The translations under genes were made by a program, and so were the position numbers. A DNA stretch of 64,000 nt from Pedococcus bigeumensis (lineage in GTDB: Bacteria; Actinomycetota; Actinomycetes; Actinomycetales; Dermatophilaceae): contig NZ_RCZM01000003.1 of the NCBI RefSeq assembly GCF_006438965.1, positions 1-64,000 of the forward strand. The letters are read 5' to 3'. Below the pieces are notes generated by a model that saw only the letters and a program-made list of their open reading frames with translations, was not told the origin of the DNA and made no database searches. Of the stretch, positions 1 through 9,409 are shown piece by piece; position 1 is the first letter of the stretch, and each line of letters begins with the position of its first letter.

Positions 1-377
1 GCAGCTGGCGCCCTGACCTGCTCGAGGAGTTCGGCGTCGGACCGATCGTGGCCGCGACGGTGTTGTGCGCCTGGTCCCACCCCGGCCGTATCCACTCCGA
101 GGCGGCGTTCGCGATGCTCGCCGGCGTGGCACCGATCCCGGCCAACAGCGGCCAAGTCACCACCCGCTATCGGCTCAACCGTTACGGCGACCGCCAGCTC
201 AACAACGCACTGCACACCGTGGTCCAGAGCCGGATCCAGTACCAGCCAGCCACCCGCGACTACGTCGCTCGCCGCACTGCCGAAGGCAAGACCGGCCGCG
301 AGATCAAACGCTGCCTAGCCCGCTACGTCGCACGCGACCTATACCGGCTCCTTGAAAACACGCCCACAGCTGCTTGA
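1..377 (+). CDS. IS110-family transposase, C-terminal part (5' end outside window)
   Basis: The frame is open from base 3 to the TGA at 375-377, so only the C-terminal ~124 residues are inside the window. The helix-hairpin-like stretch EEFGVGPIVAATVL, then FAMLAGVAPIPANSG and RLNRYGDRQLNNAL, are typical of the transposase_20 domain that forms the C-terminal half of IS110/IS1111 transposases. This domain holds the catalytic serine region in the family; the N-terminal DEDD domain would lie left of the window. An N-terminal fragment of the same family occurs at 9410-9553. Whether the full gene is intact cannot be judged here. Confidence 0.8.
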   Translation, partial: SWRPDLLEEFGVGPIVAATVLCAWSHPGRIHSEAAFAMLAGVAPIPANSGQVTTRYRLNRYGDRQLNNALHTVVQSRIQYQPATRDYVARRTAEGKTGREIKRCLARYVARDLYRLLENTPTAA

Positions 378-551
378 CGAAGCATAGGAGCGTCGCTCCT
401 GGCATGGATCTCTGAACCGTTCCGACGGGCCCCCGTCTGGGGCCTTGATCAACTCGAGAGTCTCGATCCCGTACGGCTGCAGATCACGCAAATCCGCCGG
501 TGTTGCGGAAGACGCCGTGTTCGCCAACGTCGCGGCAATTGGCCTGCGGCG

Positions 552-1283
552 TCATGCCGGTGGGGCGTCATAGTGGATCGTGCGGGGTTCGGTCGCGCCG
601 ACGCAGTCGGTGTGGCTCGGAGCCTCGGCTCGCAGGGATAGGAGTACCAGGGCGGCGCCGAGCGGCAGAAGGGGCACGGCGGCGGTGAGGAGGCCGCCGG
701 CGCTGCTGGCTGGGACCAGGAGCGGTCCGAAGAGGGTGAGCACGCCGAGCCACGTCGGGACGGTGCGGGCTCGCAGGAGGGCGATAGCGAAGAGGGTGCC
801 GCCCAGGACGAAGGCCGGGGCGAAGAGGAAGGGCAACCCGAGGATGCCTTGCTGTGCCACCTCGATGACGGCTCGGGCGGTGTCCGGGTGGGTAGGCACC
901 AGCGCGGACATCACCAGGGTCTGCATGACGTCGCCCGCACCCAGGGCGATGGCGCCCGTCCCCCATAGCGCTGCCGCGATGGTGGCCAACCGCGCACCAC
1001 GTCCGGTGACCAGCCGAAGCAGCGACACGAGACCGGGCACGAGAAGGAACGCGCCGAGCGCGATGCTCAACCCGCCCATGGTCCCCCTAAGGTGGTGGGC
1101 GGTGAAGTCCGCGAGATAAGCCGCGGTCCCCTGACCGGAGTCGATGCTCAGGGCATGCCCGGCCACGATGCCGACGCCGGCGCCCGCGAGGGCCAGGGCG
1201 GAGAGGCGCCGCCGCAGCGGCGTCGAGGGGGTCTGGGCCGGCGGGGTCGAGGTCGACTGGGCGGGGATCACGCTGTTCGTCAT
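552..1283 (-). CDS. integral membrane protein of unknown function (DUF4386-like appearance)
   Basis: A 243-residue protein with about six to seven hydrophobic segments: an N-terminal one (LSALALAGAGVGIVAGHAL), several alanine/leucine/glycine-rich helices in the middle, and two more near the C-terminus. I chose the ATG at 1283 because AAGGA lies 7 bases upstream of it; an in-frame ATG at 1298 would add five residues. The layout resembles DUF4386-type actinobacterial membrane proteins, but no motif assigns an activity. It is divergent from the histidine kinase gene at 1458. The same arrangement (leftward membrane gene, rightward kinase/regulator) recurs at 3440-6135, so it may be a target or partner of the two-component system. 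Confidence 0.7.
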   Translation of the reverse strand: MTNSVIPAQSTSTPPAQTPSTPLRRRLSALALAGAGVGIVAGHALSIDSGQGTAAYLADFTAHHLRGTMGGLSIALGAFLLVPGLVSLLRLVTGRGARLATIAAALWGTGAIALGAGDVMQTLVMSALVPTHPDTARAVIEVAQQGILGLPFLFAPAFVLGGTLFAIALLRARTVPTWLGVLTLFGPLLVPASSAGGLLTAAVPLLPLGAALVLLSLRAEAPSHTDCVGATEPRTIHYDAPPA

Positions 1284-1457
1284 GGTGCTGTCCTTCATGG
1301 TCGGCTGTCGCCTCGGATGGGGCGTTGCACGACACTAGGTAGGCGGACCGTCGGCCCGGATCGGCCGCAGCGACCAGAGCGCACCTACCGCGCGGACCAC
1401 CCCAGCTCATCCCTGAGACCGATCTACCGGCCCCGCCGGTCGGCCTACGCTCGCCCC

Positions 1458-2657
1458 ATGAGCAGATGGCACGGGCGCACGCAGCCGCTCGACGCCGCGA
1501 TCGCGCTCGGCTTCGCTGTGGTCGCCGAGATCGAGCGGTCGGTGTCCTCGACGAACGTGCTGCAGGGGACCGCTGCGCCGGGGCTGGACGCCGTGCTCGT
1601 GGTGGTGCCGGTCGTCCCGCTGCTGTGGCGGCGACGGAACCCGTTCGCGGTCCTTGTCGCCACCACCGCCGCCCTCGGTATCGTCGGCGGTCTGTTCCAC
1701 GGCACGATCTGCTTTTTCGGCGGCCTGTTTGCGTTGCTCACGGCCCTGTATGCCGCGTCGAGCTATGCCAGTGCCGCAGCGGACAAGGTGGCCGTTGCGG
1801 TTCCCTTTGGCCTCTACGGCCTGTTGCCGCTGTTCGCTGGCAGCTACTTCAAGATCCCCGGCGACCTCGTCTTTGCCACGGTGCTGACGGCCGGGACCTG
1901 GCTGGCCGGTCAGGGCGCGCGACGGTGGCGCAGTCAGAGCCAGGCGCTGGCGGCAGCGCTGGTGGAGGTCGAGGCGGCCCGGGCCGCCCAGGCCGAGGTC
2001 GCCGTGCAGGCCGAACGCACGCGACTGGCGCGTGAGCTGCACGACATCGTCACCCACGGCCTGAGCGTGGTCGTCCTGCAGGCCAACCGGGCCCGGCTGG
2101 AGCTGCACGACCGCCCGCAGGAGGCGGCCGATGCGATCGTTGCCATTGAGTCGACCGGCCGGGAAGCCCTGATCGAGATGCGCCGGCTGCTCGGGATCCT
2201 GCGCGCCAGCCCCGATCGCAGGCTTGAGCCCGGTCTGGAACCCGCGCCCGGCCTGGCGAGCCTGCCCACCCTGCTGGAGCGGTTGCGCCGGTCCGGGCTG
2301 GACGTCGTCGCCAGCGGGAACGCCGGCCCGGCCCTGCCGACGGCGCTGGACCTCACGGCATACCGGATCGTCCAGGAGTCACTGACCAACGCGCTCAACC
2401 ATGCGCGCCCTCCGGCCGCCCGTGTCGAGCTCACTCGGCTCGACGGCTCGCTGCGGCTTCGGGTGACCAGTCCAGGCGGCCAGCCCAGACAGGCTGGGGC
2501 CGCCCTGGCGCCCCGCGCCAGCAGGGGCCAGGGACTGGTCGGCCTCAGGGAGCGGGTCGGCCTGTTCGGCGGTACCTGCCATGCAGGCCCGACGACGGAC
2601 GGTTCGTTCGTCGTCGACGTCACCCTGCCCGTGCCCGAGCATGAGGCGGCGTCGTGA
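1458..2657 (+). CDS. NarL-type sensor histidine kinase
   Basis: A 399-residue kinase. Four to five hydrophobic segments occupy roughly residues 15-150, followed by a short alanine-rich coiled linker and a HisKA_3 dimerisation domain with the phosphoacceptor His at about residue 195 (RELHDIVTHGLSVVV). The HATPase_c domain has an N-box-like ESLTNALNHA and the G-box GQGLVGLRERVGLFGG. The ATG at 1458 fits the start of the hydrophobic domain; the longer open frame upstream is low-complexity and non-conserved in style. There is no clear ribosome binding site. The GTGA overlap with the next gene indicates translational coupling to its response regulator. The ligand is unknown. Confidence 0.9.
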   Translation: MSRWHGRTQPLDAAIALGFAVVAEIERSVSSTNVLQGTAAPGLDAVLVVVPVVPLLWRRRNPFAVLVATTAALGIVGGLFHGTICFFGGLFALLTALYAASSYASAAADKVAVAVPFGLYGLLPLFAGSYFKIPGDLVFATVLTAGTWLAGQGARRWRSQSQALAAALVEVEAARAAQAEVAVQAERTRLARELHDIVTHGLSVVVLQANRARLELHDRPQEAADAIVAIESTGREALIEMRRLLGILRASPDRRLEPGLEPAPGLASLPTLLERLRRSGLDVVASGNAGPALPTALDLTAYRIVQESLTNALNHARPPAARVELTRLDGSLRLRVTSPGGQPRQAGAALAPRASRGQGLVGLRERVGLFGGTCHAGPTTDGSFVVDVTLPVPEHEAAS

Positions 2658-3301
2658 TCAGCGTGCTCCTCGCTGACGACCAAGCCCTCATCCGCAGCGG
2701 CCTGGCCGCGGTGCTCGACCCTGAGCCCGACATCGAGGTGGTCGGCGAGGCGAGCAACGGCCGGCAGGCGGTGACCGCCGCGACCCGGCTCCGGCCGGAC
2801 GTGGTGCTGATGGACATCCGGATGCCGGAACTGGACGGTCTGGCCGCGACCCGGGAGCTGACCGCTCTACCGGGCGGTCCGCGCGTGGTCATCCTCACCA
2901 CCTACGACCTGGACGAGTACGTGTATGCCGGTCTCAAGGCCGGCGCGAGCGGCTTCCTGCTCAAGGACGCCGAGCAGGGCCGGATCATCGAGGCCGTGCG
3001 GACCGTGGCCGCTGGGGAGGCGCTCCTTGACCCCGGCGTCACCCTACGGCTGATCGAGTCGTTCGTCGCTTCGCCCAGCCCGGCGCCGAGGCCGGGGTTC
3101 GCGTTGACCCACCGCGAGGACGACGTGCTGCGGCAGATGGCCAAGGGCCGGTCCAACGCCGAGATCGCCGGCGCCCTGTTCCTCAGCCAAGCGACAGTCA
3201 AAACGCACGTGGCCGCCCTGCTGGTCAAGATGCGCGCCCGGGACCGACTGCAGGCCGTCGTGCTGGCCTACGAGTCCGGGATCGTCCGACCCGGCGGCTG
3301 A
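2654..3301 (+). CDS. NarL/LuxR-family response regulator
   Basis: 215 residues from a GTG that overlaps the kinase stop codon (GTGA). The receiver domain has the acidic pair ADD at residues 7-9, the phosphorylated Asp at residue 54 (VLMDIRMPEL), the Thr of ILTTYD and the Lys of FLLKDA. A C-terminal LuxR-type helix-turn-helix (EDDVLRQMAKGRSNAEIAGALFLSQATVKTHV) covers about residues 150-210. It is the cognate partner of the kinase just upstream. No target operator is obvious. The paralogue at 5473 has the same architecture. Confidence 0.92.
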   Translation: MISVLLADDQALIRSGLAAVLDPEPDIEVVGEASNGRQAVTAATRLRPDVVLMDIRMPELDGLAATRELTALPGGPRVVILTTYDLDEYVYAGLKAGASGFLLKDAEQGRIIEAVRTVAAGEALLDPGVTLRLIESFVASPSPAPRPGFALTHREDDVLRQMAKGRSNAEIAGALFLSQATVKTHVAALLVKMRARDRLQAVVLAYESGIVRPGG

Positions 3302-3439
3302 GACCCCCACGGTGGTGTCCGGCCTGGCCCGCGTGGCCCCGTATGCGCATGAACGTCCCGTCTCCGGGGGCCAGGCGACCGGGCACGGTTCCGCCCCGGT
3401 CGCCTGGCCGTCGAGTGCCAAAACAGTCTCACGTCACCC

Positions 3440-4159
3440 TCAGGCCTGCTGGCCCTGCCGGAGCGAGTCGGCCACCGCAGGCTGTGATGGTGCAGGCAGG
3501 TTGGCCGGGGTGCTCCAGGAGTGGGCTGGGCTGCGCAGGATCGCGATGGCGGTCCCACCGAAGGCGGCGAGAAGGCACACCGAGGACAGGTAGGACGCCG
3601 CGTCGCTGACCGCGCCACCGGCGAACTCCACGACGAGGAAGGCGATGAGCGTGGCCGGGACCCAGCGTGCGACAACCTGGGACCGCCACAGGCCGACGGC
3701 CAGCAGAAGCAGGCCGACAACGGTGCCAGCCAGGCCCGCGAGGGAGAAGAGCATGACCGGGGTGTTGCCCATTTGGTCGACGAGGGCAGCATACGCAGTG
3801 CGACGACCCGCGTCGGAGTCTGTGGCCATGGCGACCTGGAGCAGCATCACGCCGCCGATAACGGCGTGCCCGAAGGCCCCCAGGACGGCCAGGGTCGCGC
3901 CGCTGGCGGACAGCTTGGGCGCCCTGGATCGGAGCAGGTGCCCGATGCCCAGGACGCCCACGATCAGGGGCAGCTGGGCCAGGACGAAGGTCGCGGCCGA
4001 GATGGCCGCGGACGGCGCGGCGTCCCGCAGGGCGGAGAGGCGCTGTGCGCCGTCTCCGGTCAGGGCGGGCTGGAGGGCGACCGAAACTGCGGAGAGGACG
4101 GCGGTCGCGATCAGGCCGGCGGCCGCAATGTTGCGTCGGTAGGTGGATGGCTGGTTCAT
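3440..4159 (-). CDS. integral membrane protein of unknown function
   Basis: A 239-residue protein with about six hydrophobic helices, among them AAAGLIATAVLSAVSVAL near the N-terminus and VMLFSLAGLAGTVVGLLLLA in the middle. The ATG at 4159 is preferred because GGGAG precedes it by about 6 bases; the open frame extends 16 codons further but without a better site. It is divergent from the kinase gene at 4334, with a 174-bp intergenic region. Size, topology and position match the gene at 552-1283, which suggests the two kinase modules arose by duplication. Function unknown. Confidence 0.7.
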   Translation of the reverse strand: MNQPSTYRRNIAAAGLIATAVLSAVSVALQPALTGDGAQRLSALRDAAPSAAISAATFVLAQLPLIVGVLGIGHLLRSRAPKLSASGATLAVLGAFGHAVIGGVMLLQVAMATDSDAGRRTAYAALVDQMGNTPVMLFSLAGLAGTVVGLLLLAVGLWRSQVVARWVPATLIAFLVVEFAGGAVSDAASYLSSVCLLAAFGGTAIAILRSPAHSWSTPANLPAPSQPAVADSLRQGQQA

Positions 4160-4333
4160 GGGTGCTCCCGTAAGGGTCGGGCCGCGGGCGCGGCTTGGTT
4201 GACGCATCCAGCAAAGCCGCGGGACGAGGCGCGCGTCATCGGTCGCGGGAGCACATCGGGTGGCCTCAGGTTGACTGCGCGATCAACTCCGGATGATGGT
4301 GCCGGGGTGGCGTGGCGACCTATCGTTCACGTC

Positions 4334-5476
4334 ATGAGACGAGCGCTGGTCGTGGATGCCGGGCTGGCGGTCGCCGTCGCGGCCGTCGGCGCCGCCGAGG
4401 TCCTCTTCCCGTTCAGCTCGCGGCAGGGCACCGGCTCTCTGGCCATGACCGCGGCCCAGGCGGTGGCGGCCGGGCTCGTGCTCGGTGTGCGCAGGGTCCG
4501 CCCGATCGCACCCCCCGTGGCCCTGTTGGTCCTTCTCCCGCTGTGCATGGCGGTCGGCCCCCTCTATCTGCTCTTCTACGGCCAGTTCCTGCCCCTGCTC
4601 CTGGCGGCGTACTCGGTCGCCCGGCACGGCAAGGGACGGACGCCGTATGTCGGACTGGCCGCCCTGGCCGTCCTGCTCGTCCTCGGCGAGCTGGCCATGC
4701 CCCTGTTACGGGCGCCCGGTGAACGGGTCTTCCACTGGGCCGTCCTGGCCTTGGCCTGGGCGGCCGGCTGGGCCCTGGCCCGCTACGAACGCAGGACCTC
4801 GGCTGCCACCCGCCGAGCCATCGACGCCGAGGTTGCCGCGGCGACCAGCGCCCTGGCGGCGGTCGCCGCCGAGCGGGCCCGGATTGCCGGCGAGCTGCAC
4901 GACATCGTGGCCCACGCCGTCAGCGTGATGGTCGTGCAGGCCGGCGCCGCCGAGCAGGCAGTGACCGATGATCCTGCTTTCACCCAACAGGCTCTGGCCA
5001 GCATCCGCAGCACTGGGGCGACCGCGCTGGCCGAGATGAGGCGCGTCGTGGAGGTGCTCCGGGACACCCAGGGCGACCGGCTGGCCCTGGCGCCACAGCC
5101 GGGCATGGCGGCGATCGGGGAGCTGGTCGAGGCGGCGCGCTCCGGAGGTCTGGAGGCAACCTTGACCATCTCCGGTGACCAACGCGAGCTGTCGCCCGGA
5201 CTGGAGCTGTCGGCCTACCGGATCGTGCAGGAGGCCTTGACCAATGTCCGGCGTCATGCGCAGGCCACGGCCGTCAGCGTCGCCCTGAACGTCGACGACT
5301 CGGCCGTGCGGATCCTGGTCCAGGACAACGGCACCGGCGCGCGGAACCCGGTGGGCGGCCACGGCCTGGTGGGCATGCGGGAGCGTGCCGCTCTCTACGG
5401 CGGGAGCGTAACCACCGAGGACGGCTCCGAGGGTGGTTTCGCCGTCCGGGCCGTGCTACCCAGCGGCGCGCGATGA
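4334..5476 (+). CDS. NarL-type sensor histidine kinase
   Basis: 380 residues. The N-terminal ~140 residues form four to five membrane helices, with no large extracellular domain. A HisKA_3 domain follows with His at about residue 189 (GELHDIVAHAVSVMVVQ), then HATPase_c with QEALTNVRRHA and the glycine box GGHGLVGMRERAALYGG. The ATG at 4334 starts right before the first helix. The stop overlaps the next ATG (ATGA), so kinase and regulator are coupled. It resembles the DesK/LiaS class, which senses membrane or cell-envelope conditions through few membrane helices; the signal here is unknown. Confidence 0.9.
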   Translation: MRRALVVDAGLAVAVAAVGAAEVLFPFSSRQGTGSLAMTAAQAVAAGLVLGVRRVRPIAPPVALLVLLPLCMAVGPLYLLFYGQFLPLLLAAYSVARHGKGRTPYVGLAALAVLLVLGELAMPLLRAPGERVFHWAVLALAWAAGWALARYERRTSAATRRAIDAEVAAATSALAAVAAERARIAGELHDIVAHAVSVMVVQAGAAEQAVTDDPAFTQQALASIRSTGATALAEMRRVVEVLRDTQGDRLALAPQPGMAAIGELVEAARSGGLEATLTISGDQRELSPGLELSAYRIVQEALTNVRRHAQATAVSVALNVDDSAVRILVQDNGTGARNPVGGHGLVGMRERAALYGGSVTTEDGSEGGFAVRAVLPSGAR

Positions 5477-6135
5477 CCGGCGACCCGGTCCGGGTCGTCC
5501 TGGTCGACGACCAGGAGCTGGTCCGAGTCGGCTTCCGGCTCGTCCTGGAGCGGGCAGGTTTCGCGGTCGTCGGCGAGGCAGCCGACGGACTCCAAGCCGT
5601 CGCGGTGGCTCGGCAGACCACCCCCGACGTCGTCCTGATGGACGTCCGGATGCCACGCATGGACGGCATCGAGGCCACCCGACGCATCGTCGCCGCACAC
5701 CCCAGGACGCGCGTCCTCGCCCTGACCACCTTCGACCTGGACCGCTTTGTGTACGCGGCGGTCAGCGCCGGCGCCAGCGGCTTCCTGCTCAAGGACGTTC
5801 CGCCCGACGACCTGGCCCACGCGGTGCGGGTGGTGGCCCGTGGGGAGGCGATGCTCGCGCCTGTCCTGACCCGCCGGCTCCTGGAGCGCTTCACCAGTAG
5901 CCCAACCCCAGGGCAGCTTCCATCACCGCTGCGGGACCTGCCCGAGCGCGACCTCGACATCCTGCGGCTCGTGGCGCGCGGGCTGTCCAACGCCGAGATC
6001 GGAACCGAGCTGCACCTGTCCCTGAGCACCGTCAAAACCTATGTTTCCAGGCTCCTCACCCACCTCAACCTCCGCGACCGGCTCCAGCTGGCCGTGCTGG
6101 CCTATGAGTCAGGCCTCGTCACGCCCGGACGCTGA
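5473..6135 (+). CDS. NarL/LuxR-family response regulator
   Basis: 220 residues, starting at the ATG that overlaps the kinase stop. Receiver residues: the VDD acidic pair near residue 11, phospho-Asp at residue 57 (VLMDVRMPRM), Thr in ALTTFD and Lys in FLLKDV. The LuxR helix-turn-helix (LSNAEIGTELHLSLSTVKTYVSRLL) ends the protein. It is clearly paralogous to the regulator at 2654, with the same closing motif (AVLAYESG). It ends the second two-component module; the next 1.2 kb hold no convincing gene. Confidence 0.92.
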   Translation: MTGDPVRVVLVDDQELVRVGFRLVLERAGFAVVGEAADGLQAVAVARQTTPDVVLMDVRMPRMDGIEATRRIVAAHPRTRVLALTTFDLDRFVYAAVSAGASGFLLKDVPPDDLAHAVRVVARGEAMLAPVLTRRLLERFTSSPTPGQLPSPLRDLPERDLDILRLVARGLSNAEIGTELHLSLSTVKTYVSRLLTHLNLRDRLQLAVLAYESGLVTPGR

Positions 6136-7346
6136 GCGCGCGCCAGTTTCGGCGTCGCGCAACAGCACCACCTTCGACAAGCCACCTCGCCGGGCAGCAC
6201 GCCGACTCCCCATTGGTACTGGCGAACAACGCCATCTCTGGGGGCGGTGACATGGCGTTCCCGCATATCGCCGGAAGCCTTTGAAGACCCGCGAGAGGAA
6301 CCTCCTCAAGTCGGCTAACATCCGGCAAACGCGCGGGGAGGCCCGCGTCCGTCTCGCGGCCGAAAGGACGCGCAAACGGGGCTCGAACCAGATCTTCGAG
6401 CCGCACGCGGTTTATACGAGGTCTCGACCTCATCTCCCGTCGGATCCGCGGGCAGCAAGTCCTCGTGGAGGCCGACTGCGGCCGTGATGAGGGGCCGCTG
6501 GAGGTCCTCTTCGCTAGTGAGCAGGAAGAGCGCATGGAACCGTTGCCCATACGCTGCAAGCCCCGCGGACACGTCTATCCAGAACACGCTGCCGTCGGCA
6601 TGACCGCGCGGGTCGCGGCATGTCCAGTCGATTCGGGGATGTAGCGCACCAGGTGTCACCTCGAACCGCTGCTTACCTCCCCTGCACGAGCTGGCCGGAG
6701 GGGAGGAGCAGTGGAGGGGCGGCTTACGCCGGGCCATATCGGCGAGTATGTCGATCTTCTCGAACTGCGGCTCGGAAAACAGGACGCCGGCATTCTTCAT
6801 GTCGGCGTCAGGATTTGGGCTTTCTGATGCGCGTGGCACGCAATGAAGAGACATTCGCCCGCGACGACACGCTGCGATGCTTGATGCGAGAGAAGCAGTA
6901 CCAGTCGGGTGCGGGCGCCCTCCGACTGGAGAGGCGGATCGTCCGAGTCCTTCAGGACGTCCGAGGACATTCGCCCTCACCGCTCCCTTTCGATATGACC
7001 GAGGATTGGACGAGCGAGCGGTTGAGTCCGCGCCCAGCCGGGCAGGGACATGGTGCCGCGGCCTGAGGTTAAGGGTCAGAGCCCCCATCCCGCTCCTCCC
7101 TCGGGTCGTGGCCTGAGCGGGACGTTTCCGCAGGCCAGCGCCTGGGTGGGCAGGACGTGTCGCGGCGCCAGTGTTAGGCAGGGGGCCATGGTGGCGCCGC
7201 GACACATCACTACTAGGGGCTCGGTGCGTGCCGGGCGGGCCGCCCCTCGAACGCTTAGGTGACAGGTGGCGGCCGGAAGGGTTAAATCACCTCAACACGC
7301 CCAAGAGTTGAGAAGCCGCCCCGGTAGGGCTCGAGAGGAACCTTCG
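6136..7346. other. 1.2-kb stretch without a convincing gene; possible decayed coding DNA
   Basis: Composition is less regular than in the flanking genes and no frame has consistent coding character. One minus-strand frame (about 6780 down to 6440) gives a short protein-like stretch, DGSVFWIDVSAGL followed by FHALFLLTSEEDLQRPL, faintly like a PAS-domain strand. It has no start signal, no clear family and degenerates on both sides. I read this as a remnant or chance. The last ~80 bases lead into the GAF-ANTAR gene. Confidence 0.4.
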
Positions 7347-8066
7347 ATGCCCCGCGAGCTGGACGAGACATGGCGCTTGCTTGACGACTTCGCGGAGGCG
7401 GCCCGTCTCCTACAACGTCAAGGCGACAGTGCTGCGGAGCTACTTCCGGTGATATGCGAGCTGGCCCGGAAGGTGGTCGGTGGCGACCACGCGTCCCTGA
7501 CCACGGTGCGCGCCGGAAGGTTCACGACGCTCGCGGCCACCAGCGACCTGCCCAGCGGCGCCGACCAGATCCAGCACGACACCAACCAAGGCCCATGTCT
7601 GGACGCGATCGGGACCACTGACGCCATCAGGGTCGACGACCTGTCCACCGACGCTCGATGGCCAGCGTTCGGGCAGCTGACGTCGACCCGGCTCGGGATG
7701 CACAGCCTGCTCCTGCATGTCCTGCCGGTGGCCGACGACGCGGCGGTCGCCGTCAGCGTCTACGCCGCCCGCTCCCAGGCGTTCTCGCCGGAGCACGAGA
7801 CTCTGTTGGGGATCTTCGGAGCCACGGCCACCGCCACCCTGCGCGCTGCCCGCCATGACGACAGGGCCCAGCAGCTTGAACGGGCCCTGCACACGAGCCG
7901 GCGCATCGGCGTTGCGCTGGGAATCCTCATGACCATCCGTCATGTAACGCTCGACGAAGCCTGGACCCTGCTGTCCAAGGAGAGCCAGGACACGAACGTG
8001 AAACTGTCCAAGCTCGCCGAGCAGGTCCTCGAAACCGGAGACCTACGACGGCCCCTCGCAGGCTGA
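7347..8066 (+). CDS. GAF and ANTAR domain regulator
   Basis: 239 residues from the ATG at 7347, which has GAGAGGAA 7 bases upstream. Residues ~15-165 form a GAF domain (VGGDHASLTTVR, GPCLDAIGTTDAIRVDDLSTDARWP). Residues ~180-235 form an ANTAR RNA-binding domain (SRRIGVALGILMTIRHVTLDEAWTLLSKESQ). Actinobacteria have many such soluble GAF-ANTAR proteins; in the ANTAR family the domain binds paired hexaloop RNA hairpins and prevents termination. The GAF ligand and RNA targets are unknown. It stands alone, with no operon partner. Confidence 0.88.
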   Translation: MPRELDETWRLLDDFAEAARLLQRQGDSAAELLPVICELARKVVGGDHASLTTVRAGRFTTLAATSDLPSGADQIQHDTNQGPCLDAIGTTDAIRVDDLSTDARWPAFGQLTSTRLGMHSLLLHVLPVADDAAVAVSVYAARSQAFSPEHETLLGIFGATATATLRAARHDDRAQQLERALHTSRRIGVALGILMTIRHVTLDEAWTLLSKESQDTNVKLSKLAEQVLETGDLRRPLAG

Positions 8067-8652
8067 TCCGCTAGGACCGAACCGTCCTCTGTGGCTATTG
8101 TCGATGTTGGCGCCTTGCCCGGACCCGCACGCCAGCTTCGATGGTGTCTGCCCGGGTCCAACAGCGCGGCTCGGGGGACGAACCATCAGGGTGACGTGCA
8201 GTGCGGGGAAGCACTGGCGTTGACGGCGCAGTGTCCCCACCTCGTTTGCGGAGTGGGGCACTGTTGCTGTCTTGACGTCGAGAGTCTGGGACAAGCGAAT
8301 CCCCTCGACCCAAGGGGGGTTTGGGGAGGGGACGCGCGCTATCCATCCTGCCACCGCCGCGCGAGCCACGCATATGGCCAGTTATGACCATTGCAGCCGG
8401 TTCCTGCCCGAGCGCACACTCGCTGCGGGTAGAGGTGCCCCACGCCGGAGGGGATTCAGGGGGACAGGCGTGGGGAGCCTCGCCGCCCCCGTCACCTTGA
8501 CGTAGGACCTCTGCGCGTCGTTCGCGTGGCCTGCCGTGGATACCTTTGCAACAGCGCGGCCTGCGACCTGTCCCTCACCGGGGCCGCGTAGCCGCCCTGC
8601 CGACCCCCTGTGCGGCGGGGCGGTGCCCAGTTGCTGAAGGGCCGGGTCGCGT
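8067..8652. other. intergenic region, nothing recognised
   Basis: No frame shows family motifs or a convincing start site. A short C-rich run near 8310-8335 is the only compositional oddity. This begins the decayed segment that continues to about 9.5 kb. Confidence 0.4.
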
Positions 8653-8844
8653 TCATTGCGGCCGGCCAAGTCTCGCTTGCGCGTCGGTCAACAGGACCAG
8701 GAAACGAGCGAACTCGCCCTCGGGCATCCCGCAGGCGGTCGCTAGGTGCGCCAAGTTCCGACGCGCCACGGCCGAGTCTGTGGCGTGCCGTGCCATCAAT
8801 ATCCCGAGGGCAACGTTCCAGAAGAACTCGGGCGAGGAGAGCAT
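8653..8844 (-). CDS. short ANTAR-like protein or fragment
   Basis: A 63-residue frame whose middle, VALGILMARHATDSAVARRNLAHLA, resembles the core of an ANTAR domain (compare VALGILMTIRHVTLDEAW in the gene at 7347). The upstream sensory domain that normally precedes ANTAR is absent and the second half fits the family poorly. It could be a stand-alone ANTAR protein, but its place in a decayed stretch next to other fragments makes a gene remnant more likely. No good ribosome binding site is seen. Confidence 0.35.
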   Translation of the reverse strand: MLSSPEFFWNVALGILMARHATDSAVARRNLAHLATACGMPEGEFARFLVLLTDAQARLGRPQ

Positions 8845-8976
8845 GCGTCGCGCCCTCCCGTCCTGGCCACGTGCGGCCGGTTGGTCGCTCTCTCCGACCG
8901 ATCGTAGATGCGCTCTGGTAGGTACAGCACCCCAACCGAACCAGCGCGGTGGGGGTGCCGTGTTGATGTCGAGAGG

Positions 8977-9117
8977 TCAGGCGTTGCGGAAAAGGTCCAC
9001 CACGTCGACGCCCAAGAGGTCTGCCATCGCCTCGACGGCGTCCACCCCGACGTTGGTCGGCCCCCCGGACAGCAGCCAAACGCAGACGGTCCGGACGGAT
9101 GCCGTTAGGAAGCTGAC
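8977..9117 (-). pseudogene. C-terminal remnant of an XRE-type helix-turn-helix regulator
   Basis: The minus-strand frame ending at the TGA at 8977-8979 reads WLLSGGPTNVGVDAVEAMAD then LLGVDVVDLFRNA. This matches the last two helices of Cro/C1-type regulators (pattern G..NV..D.LEA.A..LGV...LF). A TAG in the same frame just upstream removes the DNA-recognition helices, so only about 45 codons remain. Too short to be functional; identification rests on pattern alone. Confidence 0.35.
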
Positions 9118-9409
9118 CTAAGTAGTCGCCTTGGTCCGTCGAAGGAGTCCTTCTGTGCCGCTTGCGTGGGCGGCCAACGCGGCTACTAGAGACTTCCTAG
9201 CAGGACCGGTGTCTGGCCAGACTCGGTCCAGGTGTCCGGCGGAAGGCTCTCCGCGCGGCTGCCCACTTTGTCGTTTGAGGTGTGGCTCTCTTTCGGTCTG
9301 CAATCCGTCGGGCACCGTGACGAGGCGTGGCTCGAAAGGGGACTGCCCAGCTCGTAGTAGCACTGCTCACCTCGCCGTCCCTATCGGTGCGAGGAAGCGG
9401 GAGAAGGCA
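9118..9409. other. leader region of the IS110 fragment
   Basis: The 290 bases before the transposase start hold no convincing gene. If the fragment at 9410 retains its native upstream DNA, this is where the left end of the IS would lie, but no inverted repeat can be defined (IS110 elements usually lack them). Confidence 0.3.

Noticed and set aside
6315-7205. 296-codon minus-strand frame in the 6.1-7.3 kb gap
   Set aside because: Only a short central stretch looks protein-like; the rest is Arg/Pro-rich and no start signal is present, so not called as a gene.
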